Origin: Spraguea lophii
Lineage: Eukaryota > Microsporidia > Spragueidae
Direction: 5' to 3'
Assembly (NCBI GenBank): GCA_001887945.1
Contig: LDOQ01000010.1
Location: 1 to 64,000, forward strand
DNA: 64,000 nt
Shown: one piece after another, positions 39,922 to 49,205 of the stretch
Layout: every line of letters starts with the position of its first letter
Position numbering within the stretch: the first letter of the stretch is position 1
The notes under the pieces: generated by a model
Databases searched by the model: none
The model's input: the letters and a program-made list of their open reading frames with translations, nothing else
Told to the model about the DNA's origin: nothing
Position numbers and translations under genes: made by a program

Positions 39922-41955
39922 ATGAATTTATCATCACTTCTTTTTTTATCAAAAAGTTTGTTTGTTTCGAGTTTCTATAAAATTATTATTTTTTTTTCAT
40001 GCATGCATTCACTCGAAGAGAATGAAATTCTATCTTCTTTCTCACCGCTTGATTTCATGGATGATAACAGTTCTACCATTGAACTGGATACAGAATTAGA
40101 AAGAATGATATCTTTAAACGAGAAAGAAAATGCAAGTCAAGATCTTATCCAAGACCTTAGTTCCTACACTGAAATACAAAAGGAAGATTTAGAAGCGAGT
40201 TTAAAACATAGTTTTACTGAAAAAGATAGTAATTTTGATATTGATTCCATTGAAATAGTTTCTGATTTTGATTCTTTTGATGATATTTCTTTAGAATCAG
40301 AAGATCTAAATGAAAGTACAAACATTAATTCGGCATCATTATTCAGTAAAGAAGAATCATTCATTGTAACAGGATTCCAGACAGCCAATAGCAAAAAGAT
40401 AAAAATTTCAGAAGAAAGTTTTCATAAAATGAATGAACAGTTAAATGATGAGAATACATTGATAAAAAATGAGGAAATTGGAAATTTAGATGAAGAAATA
40501 AATAACATAGTAGAATTTAAAAGAAGGAAGATATCCAATGAAGGTATAGAATTTAAAACAGATTTAAAAACAATAGGAAATAATATAAAGGAAGAGATAG
40601 ATGGTAATAATACAAAAAAAGAAATATATGAATATCCATTAAAGGAAAGTAATACCTTTAAAATAAATAATAACAAAATACAATCAATAAAAGAAAATAA
40701 CCATCATATTAAGATTAAATCTTGTATAAAGAAATCAACAGAAGAAAATAATAATTTTTCTCAGATTGAATCTGGTATAAAGAAAATAACAAAAGAAGAT
40801 AATCATCATACTAAGATAGAACCTGATATAAAGAAAATAATAGAAGAAAATATAAATTCTTCGAAAATTCATTATAACGTACAATTGATAGAAAAAAATG
40901 ATATTCTTCCTAAAATAAATAATTATCATTTAAAAAGAAGAATAGAAAATAATAATCCTATTAAAACAAATAATAAAGAAATAACAACGAAATATAACAT
41001 CAATAAAGATTTCAAGAAGAAATTAAATATAAATAAAAAAGATATTGAAGAAGAAAGAAAATATGAAGAGAAAATGAAAAAAATATTTTTAAGAATAATA
41101 GAAGATGTAAAAATAGAAAATGTAAAAAATTATTTTAAATGGGAATGGCTTAATTTAAAAATAAAAAATATTACAGATAAATCCGAAGAAGAAATATTTA
41201 ATCTTTTAAAAAATAATATTATAAAAAGAAAAGAAAGAGAGTATTCTATTCTTAGAAGAATAATCGAAGGAGATGATATTTCATATAAATATATGATATT
41301 AATGATAATTAACATAGAAAAAGATTTCATAGAATTATTTGATGGATTTTATTCTACTAAATTTAAAATAGATACAGGTATTTCTAAAAGAATCATCAGT
41401 CAAAAATTAAAATTATTCGATAAAATAAAAGTATTTGGTGCAGAAAGAATTGATGAAGATAAAAATATAAATACATCCAAAATTATTCTAAAATTACATT
41501 CTAATTCTATCAGAAGTACCAACAGAACATCTAAATTAGGATATCAAAAGAAAATAAGTTTTCTTACCACCATAGGAAAAATAAAAAAGAACGGAGGGAT
41601 TATTCCTGCAATAGAAGTAAAAATAATAAAAATATTAGAAGAGAAAGCTACAATTACAGCCAGAGGATATAAAAATACCGTAGATATTAATAAAGTCGAT
41701 GAAGAAATAGAAAAAATAAAAAAATTATCCTTAGAAAATGGAATAGAAAAAATAGAAGAAGAAATTAAAGGGAATAAATTTATTAAAATATTAGTTAAGG
41801 ATATAAGAGATGAACAAGAAGCAATAATTACCTGGTGGTCACCACAAGATGTTAAAATAAATGAGAAATATAGATTTATATATTTAAATGTAATACAAGG
41901 ATTAGAATTCAAATTAACAACAACAAGAAATAGTTGTATTCAGAATATTAAATAA
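39922..41955 (+). CDS. BRCA2-like recombination mediator with one BRC repeat, 677 aa
   Basis: BRCA2 loads RAD51 onto single-stranded DNA. Residues 151-180 form a BRC repeat: GFQTANSKKIKISEESFHKM contains the FxTA motif (Phe152) that docks on RAD51 and the following Ser-Glu-Glu-Ser helix. Residues about 385-470 resemble the BRCA2 helical domain (YFKWEWLNLKI with Trp407, later ILRRIIEGDD). OB1 starts near ELFDGFYSTKF (Asp474). OB2 includes SNSIRSTNRTSKLGY (527-541), a short tower-like helix pair and AIITWWSPQDVKINEKYRF (634-652). OB3 appears to be missing, as the chain stops after OB2. The first 27 residues before Met28 are hydrophobic, so the ATG at 40003 is a likely alternative start. The middle (190-370) is Asn/Lys-rich linker. 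Confidence 0.87.
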   Translation: MNLSSLLFLSKSLFVSSFYKIIIFFSCMHSLEENEILSSFSPLDFMDDNSSTIELDTELERMISLNEKENASQDLIQDLSSYTEIQKEDLEASLKHSFTEKDSNFDIDSIEIVSDFDSFDDISLESEDLNESTNINSASLFSKEESFIVTGFQTANSKKIKISEESFHKMNEQLNDENTLIKNEEIGNLDEEINNIVEFKRRKISNEGIEFKTDLKTIGNNIKEEIDGNNTKKEIYEYPLKESNTFKINNNKIQSIKENNHHIKIKSCIKKSTEENNNFSQIESGIKKITKEDNHHTKIEPDIKKIIEENINSSKIHYNVQLIEKNDILPKINNYHLKRRIENNNPIKTNNKEITTKYNINKDFKKKLNINKKDIEEERKYEEKMKKIFLRIIEDVKIENVKNYFKWEWLNLKIKNITDKSEEEIFNLLKNNIIKRKEREYSILRRIIEGDDISYKYMILMIINIEKDFIELFDGFYSTKFKIDTGISKRIISQKLKLFDKIKVFGAERIDEDKNINTSKIILKLHSNSIRSTNRTSKLGYQKKISFLTTIGKIKKNGGIIPAIEVKIIKILEEKATITARGYKNTVDINKVDEEIEKIKKLSLENGIEKIEEEIKGNKFIKILVKDIRDEQEAIITWWSPQDVKINEKYRFIYLNVIQGLEFKLTTTRNSCIQNIK

Positions 41956-42217
41956 ATTTTAAATAAAAAAATAACATCCAACATTTAATTATTAAATTAT
42001 AAGGAGATACGATGTTTTTTCATTTAACCTTAGAGGATTTCTATTTCTTTCTCTTCTTCTTTTAAAATTACAAAATTCTATTCTTTTTTTAATCACAATG
42101 AAATGTATGCAAATAAGAAATAAGAAATACATTATAGAGATTAAATAAGAAATAATACATTCATATAAACTTTAAATAAAAGATAAAATATTTTATAATT
42201 CTTTTAGAAACTAAGGT

Positions 42218-43264
42218 TTATTTAACTGGTTGATATCCATACAATGCTGCAATCAGTCCTTCCAATGGGTTAATTCCATTATCTCTATTTACTTGAAGTA
42301 TATTTACCATATTAACGTAAACCATTACAGATTTTATAGAAACTCTACCTACACAAAGATCAGAGAACATTTTTACAATGAGTATTTTTATCTGAACAAT
42401 TATCTGAGGTTCTGCATTAGCATATTGATAGAGGATGCATTGTTCTAATTGTTCGAATAGCTCTAATGCTATAACTTTTTCATTTTTAGGTATGCTATGG
42501 TAAACAAGAGAGAGTAATGCTTTTATAATTGCTAATTCTTCTTCTTCGTCAATTTCTAAAAGTTTTTCAGTACATACTAAACATTCTGGAAGTACTATTG
42601 ATCCACTGGACATTCTTGCAAAGATAGATTCTTTTTTGAAATATAATTCTACTTGATTAACCACTTCTTGTTTAGAATAGATTGATACTGTTCTTTTTAC
42701 AACTTTCTTTTTTCCCATTTCAATTCTTTGAGCAAATTGTTCCAAAACGTCAATTTTAAGATTATTCTCAGAAATATTTTCTTTTTTCTTTTTTATTATT
42801 TTTATATTTTCTGTTTCCATGCCAAAATCAGCTGATAATATTACATTTCTATTAAATGACGATCTTAATACGAATTCCGATATTTTTTTCAAAAAATTTT
42901 TTCCACCGAATAAATCTTGTCCACCATTACTATAAACTTTTTTCAAAATAGAATATGCTTTATCCAATTCTCCACTATTTAAAGCATCGTTATATTCTTT
43001 TACATGACTTGGAAGAAATTGTAATGAACTATAAAATAGATGTAATGCAGACATAATTACATCATTATCGGTATCTACACATAAAGAAACCTTTTTTGTA
43101 ATAAACTCACCTAATGTTTTATAAAGTAACTTCCCCATTTCTTCTGGTGTATTAATATTATCAACCTTTCCCAAGTTCAGAAGATTCAAACCCATATCAG
43201 ATAAAGATAAAATTTCAGATGATCTAATACTAAGTAACATAGAAAGTGCGAATAAAATATTCAT
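42218..43264 (-). CDS. Secreted hypothetical protein, 348 aa
   Basis: It starts MNILFALSMLLSIRSSE, a convincing signal peptide with a likely cut near residue 16. The mature chain is mostly helical, with regular leucine spacing in residues 215-340 that suggests an alpha-solenoid or helical bundle (EELAIIKALLSLVYHSIP). Three Cys occur in the C-terminal half. No family recognised. Neighbouring recombination genes give no functional hint. It may be a spore wall, polar tube or host-directed protein. Confidence 0.7.
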   Translation of the reverse strand: MNILFALSMLLSIRSSEILSLSDMGLNLLNLGKVDNINTPEEMGKLLYKTLGEFITKKVSLCVDTDNDVIMSALHLFYSSLQFLPSHVKEYNDALNSGELDKAYSILKKVYSNGGQDLFGGKNFLKKISEFVLRSSFNRNVILSADFGMETENIKIIKKKKENISENNLKIDVLEQFAQRIEMGKKKVVKRTVSIYSKQEVVNQVELYFKKESIFARMSSGSIVLPECLVCTEKLLEIDEEEELAIIKALLSLVYHSIPKNEKVIALELFEQLEQCILYQYANAEPQIIVQIKILIVKMFSDLCVGRVSIKSVMVYVNMVNILQVNRDNGINPLEGLIAALYGYQPVK

Positions 43265-43874
43265 GGATAAACAACATAAGAAATCCTTATATACTTGTTT
43301 GTGATAAATTATTTTTTAATTTCACAGAAATATGACATTCTAAATTTTTTAAATTTTTGAAATTAAAAAAATACAAAAAAATAATAATAGAATTATAAAA
43401 ATATTATAATAAGATTGTAAAGATAAATATTAAAGTAATATTAAAAACATCAATAATATTAAAATAATATGAACAAGATTATAATTTAATTTAATTTATA
43501 ATTTATTTTGTATGATAGATTTTTTAAATTATGAGATATAATTTTATTTTCAATAAACTTAAGAATATTTATTATATTCTAATAAATGTATATTTTATAA
43601 TTTCTATGATAGAAATCAATGATAGAAATTAAATTAATAAAATAAATTAATTTAAAGAGATCAATGATAGGAACCAATTTGTAAATGTAAATTAAATTAT
43701 AATACTATTAATATAAATTTATTATAATTATAAAATATTCGTTAAAAACTCAAGGATGAAAAATACTATACGCTTTTATAATTAAAGTATTCATTAAAAA
43801 TTATTATTTTATTATAAAAAAATTACAATATTATTTCTAAATATTCTTAAACTTAATGAAAATTATTATTTTTA
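43265..43874. other. AT-rich intergenic stretch
   Basis: Contains short local repeats such as AATGATAGAAATTAAATTAA variants near 43605-43680. No gene seen. Confidence 0.4.
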
Positions 43875-44885
43875 TTAATTTATTTTCTGTTCACCATCTA
43901 AACTATTTAAAGCCTTAAATAATATTTTTGCTTGCTTCTCTCCCAACTTTCTTATTTTATTTTCTGTTTTTATTTCCATTTCTTCAAGTATTTTTATATT
44001 TAAATTTTCTATTAAATTTTTTATAGTTTTATATTCTTCTACTACTGCATTAGCTACTGTTTTACCCAATCCAGGTATATTTTCTATCATTATAAAAAAA
44101 AATTCTTTTTTCTGTTCTATTTTATATGTTTTTATCTTTGGAACATATTCTTCTTCTTTATGAAATATAATATTTTTTATTTCTCTCTCTAATTCTTCTA
44201 CATCTTCTATAAAAATATAATTTATATTTTTTTCTAAGATTATTTTATACACTTGTTCTCTTACTTCTTTATTTTTATCGTATTTTATATATTTTTTATT
44301 GTTTTTCAACGAATTTTTATATTCCATGTTTTCTTTTTTTTCTATTTCTCTTTCATATTTTTTTCTTCCAAATACCATGGCTATAGATGTAGTATATGAA
44401 TATTCTAAAATATCATTATAAAATAATACATCAAATGTTCTTACGTCATTATTTTCTATGTTTATAATTTCTAATCTATTTTTATTATAAAATTTATATA
44501 TACATCCTAGATTTTCTATATTTTTTAATTTTTGAAATGTAAACGGTATATTTATTCTAAATTTCATAAATTCGGGATTTTGAATGTTATTTGAATTATA
44601 TTCTGTATTAGAATTACAATTATTATTATGTTCTATATTAGAATTACAATTATTATGTTCTATATTAGAATTACAATTGTTATTTTCTATACCAGCTGTA
44701 TCAAATGGAATATCTATTAAAGAAAAAGATTTACTTATATTATTATCTTTATTAAGTATACTATTATTTTTATTTGCATTATTATCTTTTGTTCCTGTAT
44801 CATCAGATATATTTTTTACTTGAATATCTATGAAAGAGAATGAAGAATCAATAGAAGATATATTTTTTATATCTTTTTTATCCAT
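43875..44885 (-). CDS. XPF/MUS81-family protein, EME1-like, 336 aa
   Basis: Residues 266-330 form a tandem helix-hairpin-helix domain: MIENIPGLGKTVANAVVEEY, then KIRKLGEKQAKILFKAL, which follows the C-terminus of MUS81/EME1-type proteins. Residues 105-260 would be the ERCC4-type nuclease fold, but the catalytic ERKxxxD is not intact. The nearest phrase is FGRKKYEREIEKKE. This favours the non-catalytic partner (EME1/Mms4) rather than MUS81. ERCC1 is a second possibility. Such dimers cut branched recombination intermediates. Residues 70-100 are a short tandem repeat of CNSNxE(H/Y)N units, which is low-complexity. CCC abuts the ATG at 44885. Confidence 0.65.
   Translation of the reverse strand: MDKKDIKNISSIDSSFSFIDIQVKNISDDTGTKDNNANKNNSILNKDNNISKSFSLIDIPFDTAGIENNNCNSNIEHNNCNSNIEHNNNCNSNTEYNSNNIQNPEFMKFRINIPFTFQKLKNIENLGCIYKFYNKNRLEIINIENNDVRTFDVLFYNDILEYSYTTSIAMVFGRKKYEREIEKKENMEYKNSLKNNKKYIKYDKNKEVREQVYKIILEKNINYIFIEDVEELEREIKNIIFHKEEEYVPKIKTYKIEQKKEFFFIMIENIPGLGKTVANAVVEEYKTIKNLIENLNIKILEEMEIKTENKIRKLGEKQAKILFKALNSLDGEQKIN
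44590..44690. repeat. Coding tandem repeat, about 27-33-bp units
   Basis: Three to four imperfect copies of a unit containing TATTAGAATTACAATTATTA lie inside the EME1-like gene and encode Asn-rich repeats. Copy number probably varies between isolates. Confidence 0.7.
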
Positions 44886-45387
44886 GGGATATATTTTAAT
44901 AGTTATAAAATAATAGCTATTGTAATCTATTATAATATATTATAGGCTATTATAAATTATTATAAGGAAGGTATTATAAAGTATTATTATAACAAATAAT
45001 AAAAAATTATTATCATTATTTTTATTTAATTATTTGTATTACAAAAAAGAGTACAAGAATAACATTTATTTTTATTTAATAATTTATCTTTATTGTAAGA
45101 ATAACATTTATCAATCTTTTATTTAATATCCATATGATTATATTATTAAATATTAATCTTTTATTATTGTTTTATTTATAATTTAACATGTCATTCTATA
45201 GACTGTTTTTTATGTATAAAATACAAAAATAAAATAAAAAGATTCTTTTTATTATAATATATTTTATTTCACATATTCTGGAATTCGCGTTTATAGAAAT
45301 TTTTAATTTATTTGATATTTGAAATGTGTATAATTAAAATATTAATTTATCATTTTAAAATATATATACGCTCTATTCACCACTGTT
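44886..45387. other. AT-rich intergenic stretch
   Basis: Divergent promoter region. Contains a short direct repeat of AATAACATTTATTTTTATT (near 45057) and AAGAATAACATTTATC (near 45103). No gene. Confidence 0.4.
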
Positions 45388-46527
45388 ATGTTATTTTTTT
45401 CTATTGCAAGTGCAGCATTTCTTCAAGTACGTTCTAATTCTTCACCATCTGATATGCATACGGCTATGAATATGTTTGGCCTTGATGGTTTATATAAGAA
45501 TAACGGTATTTTGAAAGATGTTTTGGGTCTTAGTAATAAAAAAAAGTTGGAAAATGTAAACTTAAAATCTACTACACCACGCATGTCATTGATGTTGAAT
45601 AGTTTATTTGTTAAACCAAGAGTAAAGATTACTAAAAAGAAGGTTGCATTCGAAGTCGGTGATAATATTTTTATGGCTAATGGAGTATTATTAGGTAATG
45701 TTGAAACAAAACCACAATTTGATGATGCTTATTTTAAAGATGTGTATAGCTTATTACAGGCTAAAAAATTAGATAAAAGATTTTTAGGATATATTCTAAG
45801 TGGATATTATACAGCATTCGTAGATAATGTTGAAATTTCAAATGATGAATTTTCTGAAAATATGTTGGGATTAACTGCCGAAAGATTGAATATGAAAAAA
45901 ATAATAAGTTTATCAGAGGATGTTTTAGGTAAAATGTTAAAAAAAATCTTAGAGATACCATACTCTAACAATAACTTTAATTCATATCTAAACAAATGTT
46001 TGACATATTCAAAATTTGCAACTGTTGATGAAAATATGGATTTTGAAAAAGAATATAAAAATAATAATCAAACAACATACTTGTTTTTGATGAAGAGAAC
46101 TTTGGAATTATTAAAGAAAATGTCTAGTGGTCAATCAGCATTGTATGAAAAACAATTGAAGCCTTATGTTGGAAAAAGAATATTAAGAGTAAAATACACA
46201 AGTAAACAAGCCAAAGAAAATAATAACACAAGACCTAAAGCTACAGGTGGACTTAGGACAACGATAGTTCAGGCTGAAATAGAATCATCATCTCAACCTC
46301 AAGAAGCTACCACTTGTACTACAAAAACAGATGATAATAACGAAGAAGAGGATGATACAACAGGCGAAGAAAATAATGAACAAGATACTGTTGAAATTGA
46401 AAATATTCAATATATTGTACTAGGTGATGCCTCATTAAAGAACAAAAGACCAATTGTTTCAGAAACACCCGTTGTTGTAAAATGTTGTCCTAATAATAGT
46501 TTCGAACCTAATGAATTTTACGATTAA
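45388..46527 (+). CDS. Secreted hypothetical protein with acidic tail, 379 aa
   Basis: It starts MLFFSIASAAFLQVRS, a signal peptide with likely cleavage after Ala9-Ala10 or near residue 15. Residues 30-270 look folded and mostly helical, and are basic. Residues 285-345 are Thr/Asn/Glu/Asp-rich and disordered (EEEDDTTGEENNEQD). The last 30 residues contain a Cys-Cys pair (VVVKCCPNN). No family recognised. High expression is plausible given the mixed codon use, but this cannot be measured here. Spore wall or polar tube roles would be guesses. Confidence 0.75.
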   Translation: MLFFSIASAAFLQVRSNSSPSDMHTAMNMFGLDGLYKNNGILKDVLGLSNKKKLENVNLKSTTPRMSLMLNSLFVKPRVKITKKKVAFEVGDNIFMANGVLLGNVETKPQFDDAYFKDVYSLLQAKKLDKRFLGYILSGYYTAFVDNVEISNDEFSENMLGLTAERLNMKKIISLSEDVLGKMLKKILEIPYSNNNFNSYLNKCLTYSKFATVDENMDFEKEYKNNNQTTYLFLMKRTLELLKKMSSGQSALYEKQLKPYVGKRILRVKYTSKQAKENNNTRPKATGGLRTTIVQAEIESSSQPQEATTCTTKTDDNNEEEDDTTGEENNEQDTVEIENIQYIVLGDASLKNKRPIVSETPVVVKCCPNNSFEPNEFYD

Positions 46528-46654
46528 ATAAACTAGTTCAATGTAAATCTTTTTTTGTAACTTTGTTTCATTAGACTTAAATTAATTCGTCTAATTTCCT
46601 CCTTTCTTTCAATTGGTTATTTTTAGCTTCAAATAATATTTCATTTCTAAAGTC

Positions 46655-47179
46655 ATGATAATACGGAGTATAAAAATGTTTTTCAAAGATTGTCTTCAAC
46701 CATTTCGTTCTCCAAAAAACATCGATCCCCCAATAAACATAGATGATTCAGTATACAGTGAGATTAGTAGTGAATCAATAAATAATAGCGTTAGAAATTC
46801 ACCGGAAAGTTCTATTTCAAAATTTGATACACACCAAACACCATCTACAGCCAGCTTATCCCCAAAACAGAAAGAACATAATAATAAATCTAAAATGTCT
46901 GTAGAATCTAAAGATAGAAATAAAAAATACAATGATATCCTACCTCCAAATAAAAATATTATAAAAAACTCGCAAATTTCCATAAATGATAGTTCTGCAT
47001 CGGATAGCTTTGCTAGAGATGTTAGAGCCCATCAACCATTTCTTACTAATATATCAGATTATTCTTTAGATCACAACAATATCATATCTACATATTCAAA
47101 CGTACACATGAAAAAGAAAGATAAAAAATTTAATCAAGATCTTTGTAATAAAATGTATAAATATTATAAAGAAAGATAA
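46655..47179 (+). CDS. Ser/Asn-rich hypothetical protein, 174 aa
   Basis: An intronless frame from an ATG at 46655. The product is rich in Ser, Asn, Lys and Asp, with many possible phosphorylation sites (SPESS, TPSTASLSPKQK) and no membrane segment, and ends with a basic patch (MKKKDKKFNQD). It is probably disordered. A second in-frame ATG at codon 8 (MFFKDCL) is an alternative start. Family unknown. Confidence 0.6.
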   Translation: MIIRSIKMFFKDCLQPFRSPKNIDPPINIDDSVYSEISSESINNSVRNSPESSISKFDTHQTPSTASLSPKQKEHNNKSKMSVESKDRNKKYNDILPPNKNIIKNSQISINDSSASDSFARDVRAHQPFLTNISDYSLDHNNIISTYSNVHMKKKDKKFNQDLCNKMYKYYKER

Positions 47180-47473
47180 ATATATATTTCTGTGTAAAAT
47201 ATTATTTAACAAAAGAACATATGCTCGTTACTATATGAAATATTATAGATTTATATTATTTTAATAAATATTTTTTATGAAATACATTCAATATACTTAA
47301 TACGGAATTTTAAATAATTTATTTTAAAAATGATTGTTACTATTAACTGTGTTTAATATAAAAACTATTTTAATTAAAATATATTATGGTTTTTTTAAGA
47401 ATAAAATTTAGAATATTTATTTTAAAAATCAGGATAATTCTTTTATAAAATTTAAATATTTTTTCTAAATTTT

Positions 47474-48352
47474 TTATACTCGTGAATAAAAAACTAAATA
47501 AGCATTTGACCCTGAAAGTGGTGGATTTTCAATTTCTTTTAAATTCGAATCATCATAACAGCACCATTTATAATCTCTTTTACCATATGAAATATAATGG
47601 CCATTTCTTAATGTACCTTCATGGCATACAGATCCAATGAGCGTGTAATTCCTATTTGCAAGTTTTATGGTTGGATTTATATTTATTCTTTTATTGTTTT
47701 TAGTTGATGCTCCATTAAATCTTAAAAGTTGTACGACTAAAATTTCTGGTGGATAAAAAAATTGTGTGTTTTTTAGTTTTCCGCTATTTTCTTTGCATTT
47801 TGGGCAAAATATTCCTTCTTTTAAAATTTCTGGTTCTTGTTGTTTATTTATACCTTCCTGTATATCTTTGTATACACCTATTGATATACCCAAAGATTGT
47901 TCAACAGAGGTAGAAGCATTATTGCATCGTTGACATGTAATTGTTGTTTTTTGAAGTCCCATAAATGTTTTTAATATAATATTAGAGTTTTTTATTTCCT
48001 CTTCTGTTTTAATATTCTCTTGCTTCATTTTTACTTCATTTTCTAATAAATCTAAAAACAATACTAAAAACTCATGTGTGTCTTGTTCTCTTCCATCTAA
48101 TATATCCATTTTTCTTCTCAAATCTTTTAAGAGCATTTCTGGATCAACTATTTCATTTTTCTTATATTCCTTTATAAACTTTTGAAAGGATTGTGAAATA
48201 TTTGAATTCCGAGAAAAATTAGTACTATCATAATATGTAGTGATTGAAGGAATCGAGAGTATACATTGTATACATGAGTTAAAGAAACAATTATTATGTC
48301 TATTTATCAGCTTCGTAGGCGAAAGGGTAGTTTTTGTTATTTGTTGTACCAT
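47474..48352 (-). CDS. Ubiquitin-specific protease (USP/UBP family), 292 aa
   Basis: A compact catalytic USP domain that cleaves ubiquitin from proteins. The Cys box reads NNCFFNSCIQCIL with catalytic Cys22, where the usual Gly before Asn-Thr-Cys is replaced. A zinc-ribbon pair is present (CQRC and CPKC), and the His box is NGHYISYGKRDYKWCCYDDS. Length is near the minimum for the fold, with no extra domains. I start at 48352 because CCC lies two bases before this ATG. A longer frame to 48379 has no such support. Its stop faces a long AT-rich gap. Confidence 0.88.
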   Translation of the reverse strand: MVQQITKTTLSPTKLINRHNNCFFNSCIQCILSIPSITTYYDSTNFSRNSNISQSFQKFIKEYKKNEIVDPEMLLKDLRRKMDILDGREQDTHEFLVLFLDLLENEVKMKQENIKTEEEIKNSNIILKTFMGLQKTTITCQRCNNASTSVEQSLGISIGVYKDIQEGINKQQEPEILKEGIFCPKCKENSGKLKNTQFFYPPEILVVQLLRFNGASTKNNKRININPTIKLANRNYTLIGSVCHEGTLRNGHYISYGKRDYKWCCYDDSNLKEIENPPLSGSNAYLVFYSRV

Positions 48353-48644
48353 AGGGATTCTGGAATAAAAAAAAATCAATTAAAGTTAAAACAAAATTTG
48401 TTACATAGAATCTGATTATTAGTCACAGAAACAAGAAATAAAAAATATTAAATGATAAATTAAAATGAAATAGAATAAATAGAATTTGGAATGTGATTTT
48501 AGAAATATAAAACAAAATTTTAATTTAATCTGTCATATTTTTAAGATATCACAATATTTTGTTTTATTCACTGAAATTCTATTGGATGTTAATGATACAA
48601 TTGTAATAGAGTAAAATATAAAAGAAAACAAATCTAACTTGGTT

Positions 48645-49205
48645 ATGATATATTTGCTCAATATTATGTTTATCTTCAGTAAACAAGCAGATAAAAAAAC
48701 TAATAATAAAGGAATAGTTGCATTCTCAGATCAATGTGGAAATGGATTGAAATTATTTGGTGCTAGTTGTTCTACACCAGAAATTGTTCTGAGTGATGAA
48801 GATAGGAAATCGATTGAAGTAAATCCATCTACAACAGAGATTGCAGCAGAAGCTACAGGATCTGGACTGGTGCCAGTGCTTTTATTTACTTTATTTGCAT
48901 CTCCAGAAACAGCAGCCTATTTTGAACAATCTACTGTACCGCCAAATGTTGGTCAAATCGTAAAGAAAATGTTCAATACTATGATAGCCAGAGGATTTTC
49001 TAACCAAGATCTCAATGAAAAAGAATATACATTTATGAAAGGAAATATTTCTAAGGTAGCAGAACAAATAATACAAAACAAAAAAGATAAGAAAAAATGT
49101 GATGAAATAACAAAAAATGGAAAAGAAGAAAAAACAGATAAAGATAGTGAAAGGAAAGGATTAGGAAAGGAACAGAGATTGCTAGAAGATTCAGCTAGCC
49201 AATAA
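48645..49205 (+). CDS. Secreted or membrane-anchored hypothetical protein, 186 aa
   Basis: I start at the ATG at 48645, as the longer frame begins with TTG. The N-terminus MIYLLNIMFIFSKQ resembles a short signal peptide. Residues 50-145 look folded (EATGSGLVPVLLFTLFASPE, with an Ala-rich helix). The last 45 residues are highly charged (Lys/Glu/Asp). Two Cys flank residues 28 and 38. No family recognised. Confidence 0.65.
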   Translation: MIYLLNIMFIFSKQADKKTNNKGIVAFSDQCGNGLKLFGASCSTPEIVLSDEDRKSIEVNPSTTEIAAEATGSGLVPVLLFTLFASPETAAYFEQSTVPPNVGQIVKKMFNTMIARGFSNQDLNEKEYTFMKGNISKVAEQIIQNKKDKKKCDEITKNGKEEKTDKDSERKGLGKEQRLLEDSASQ

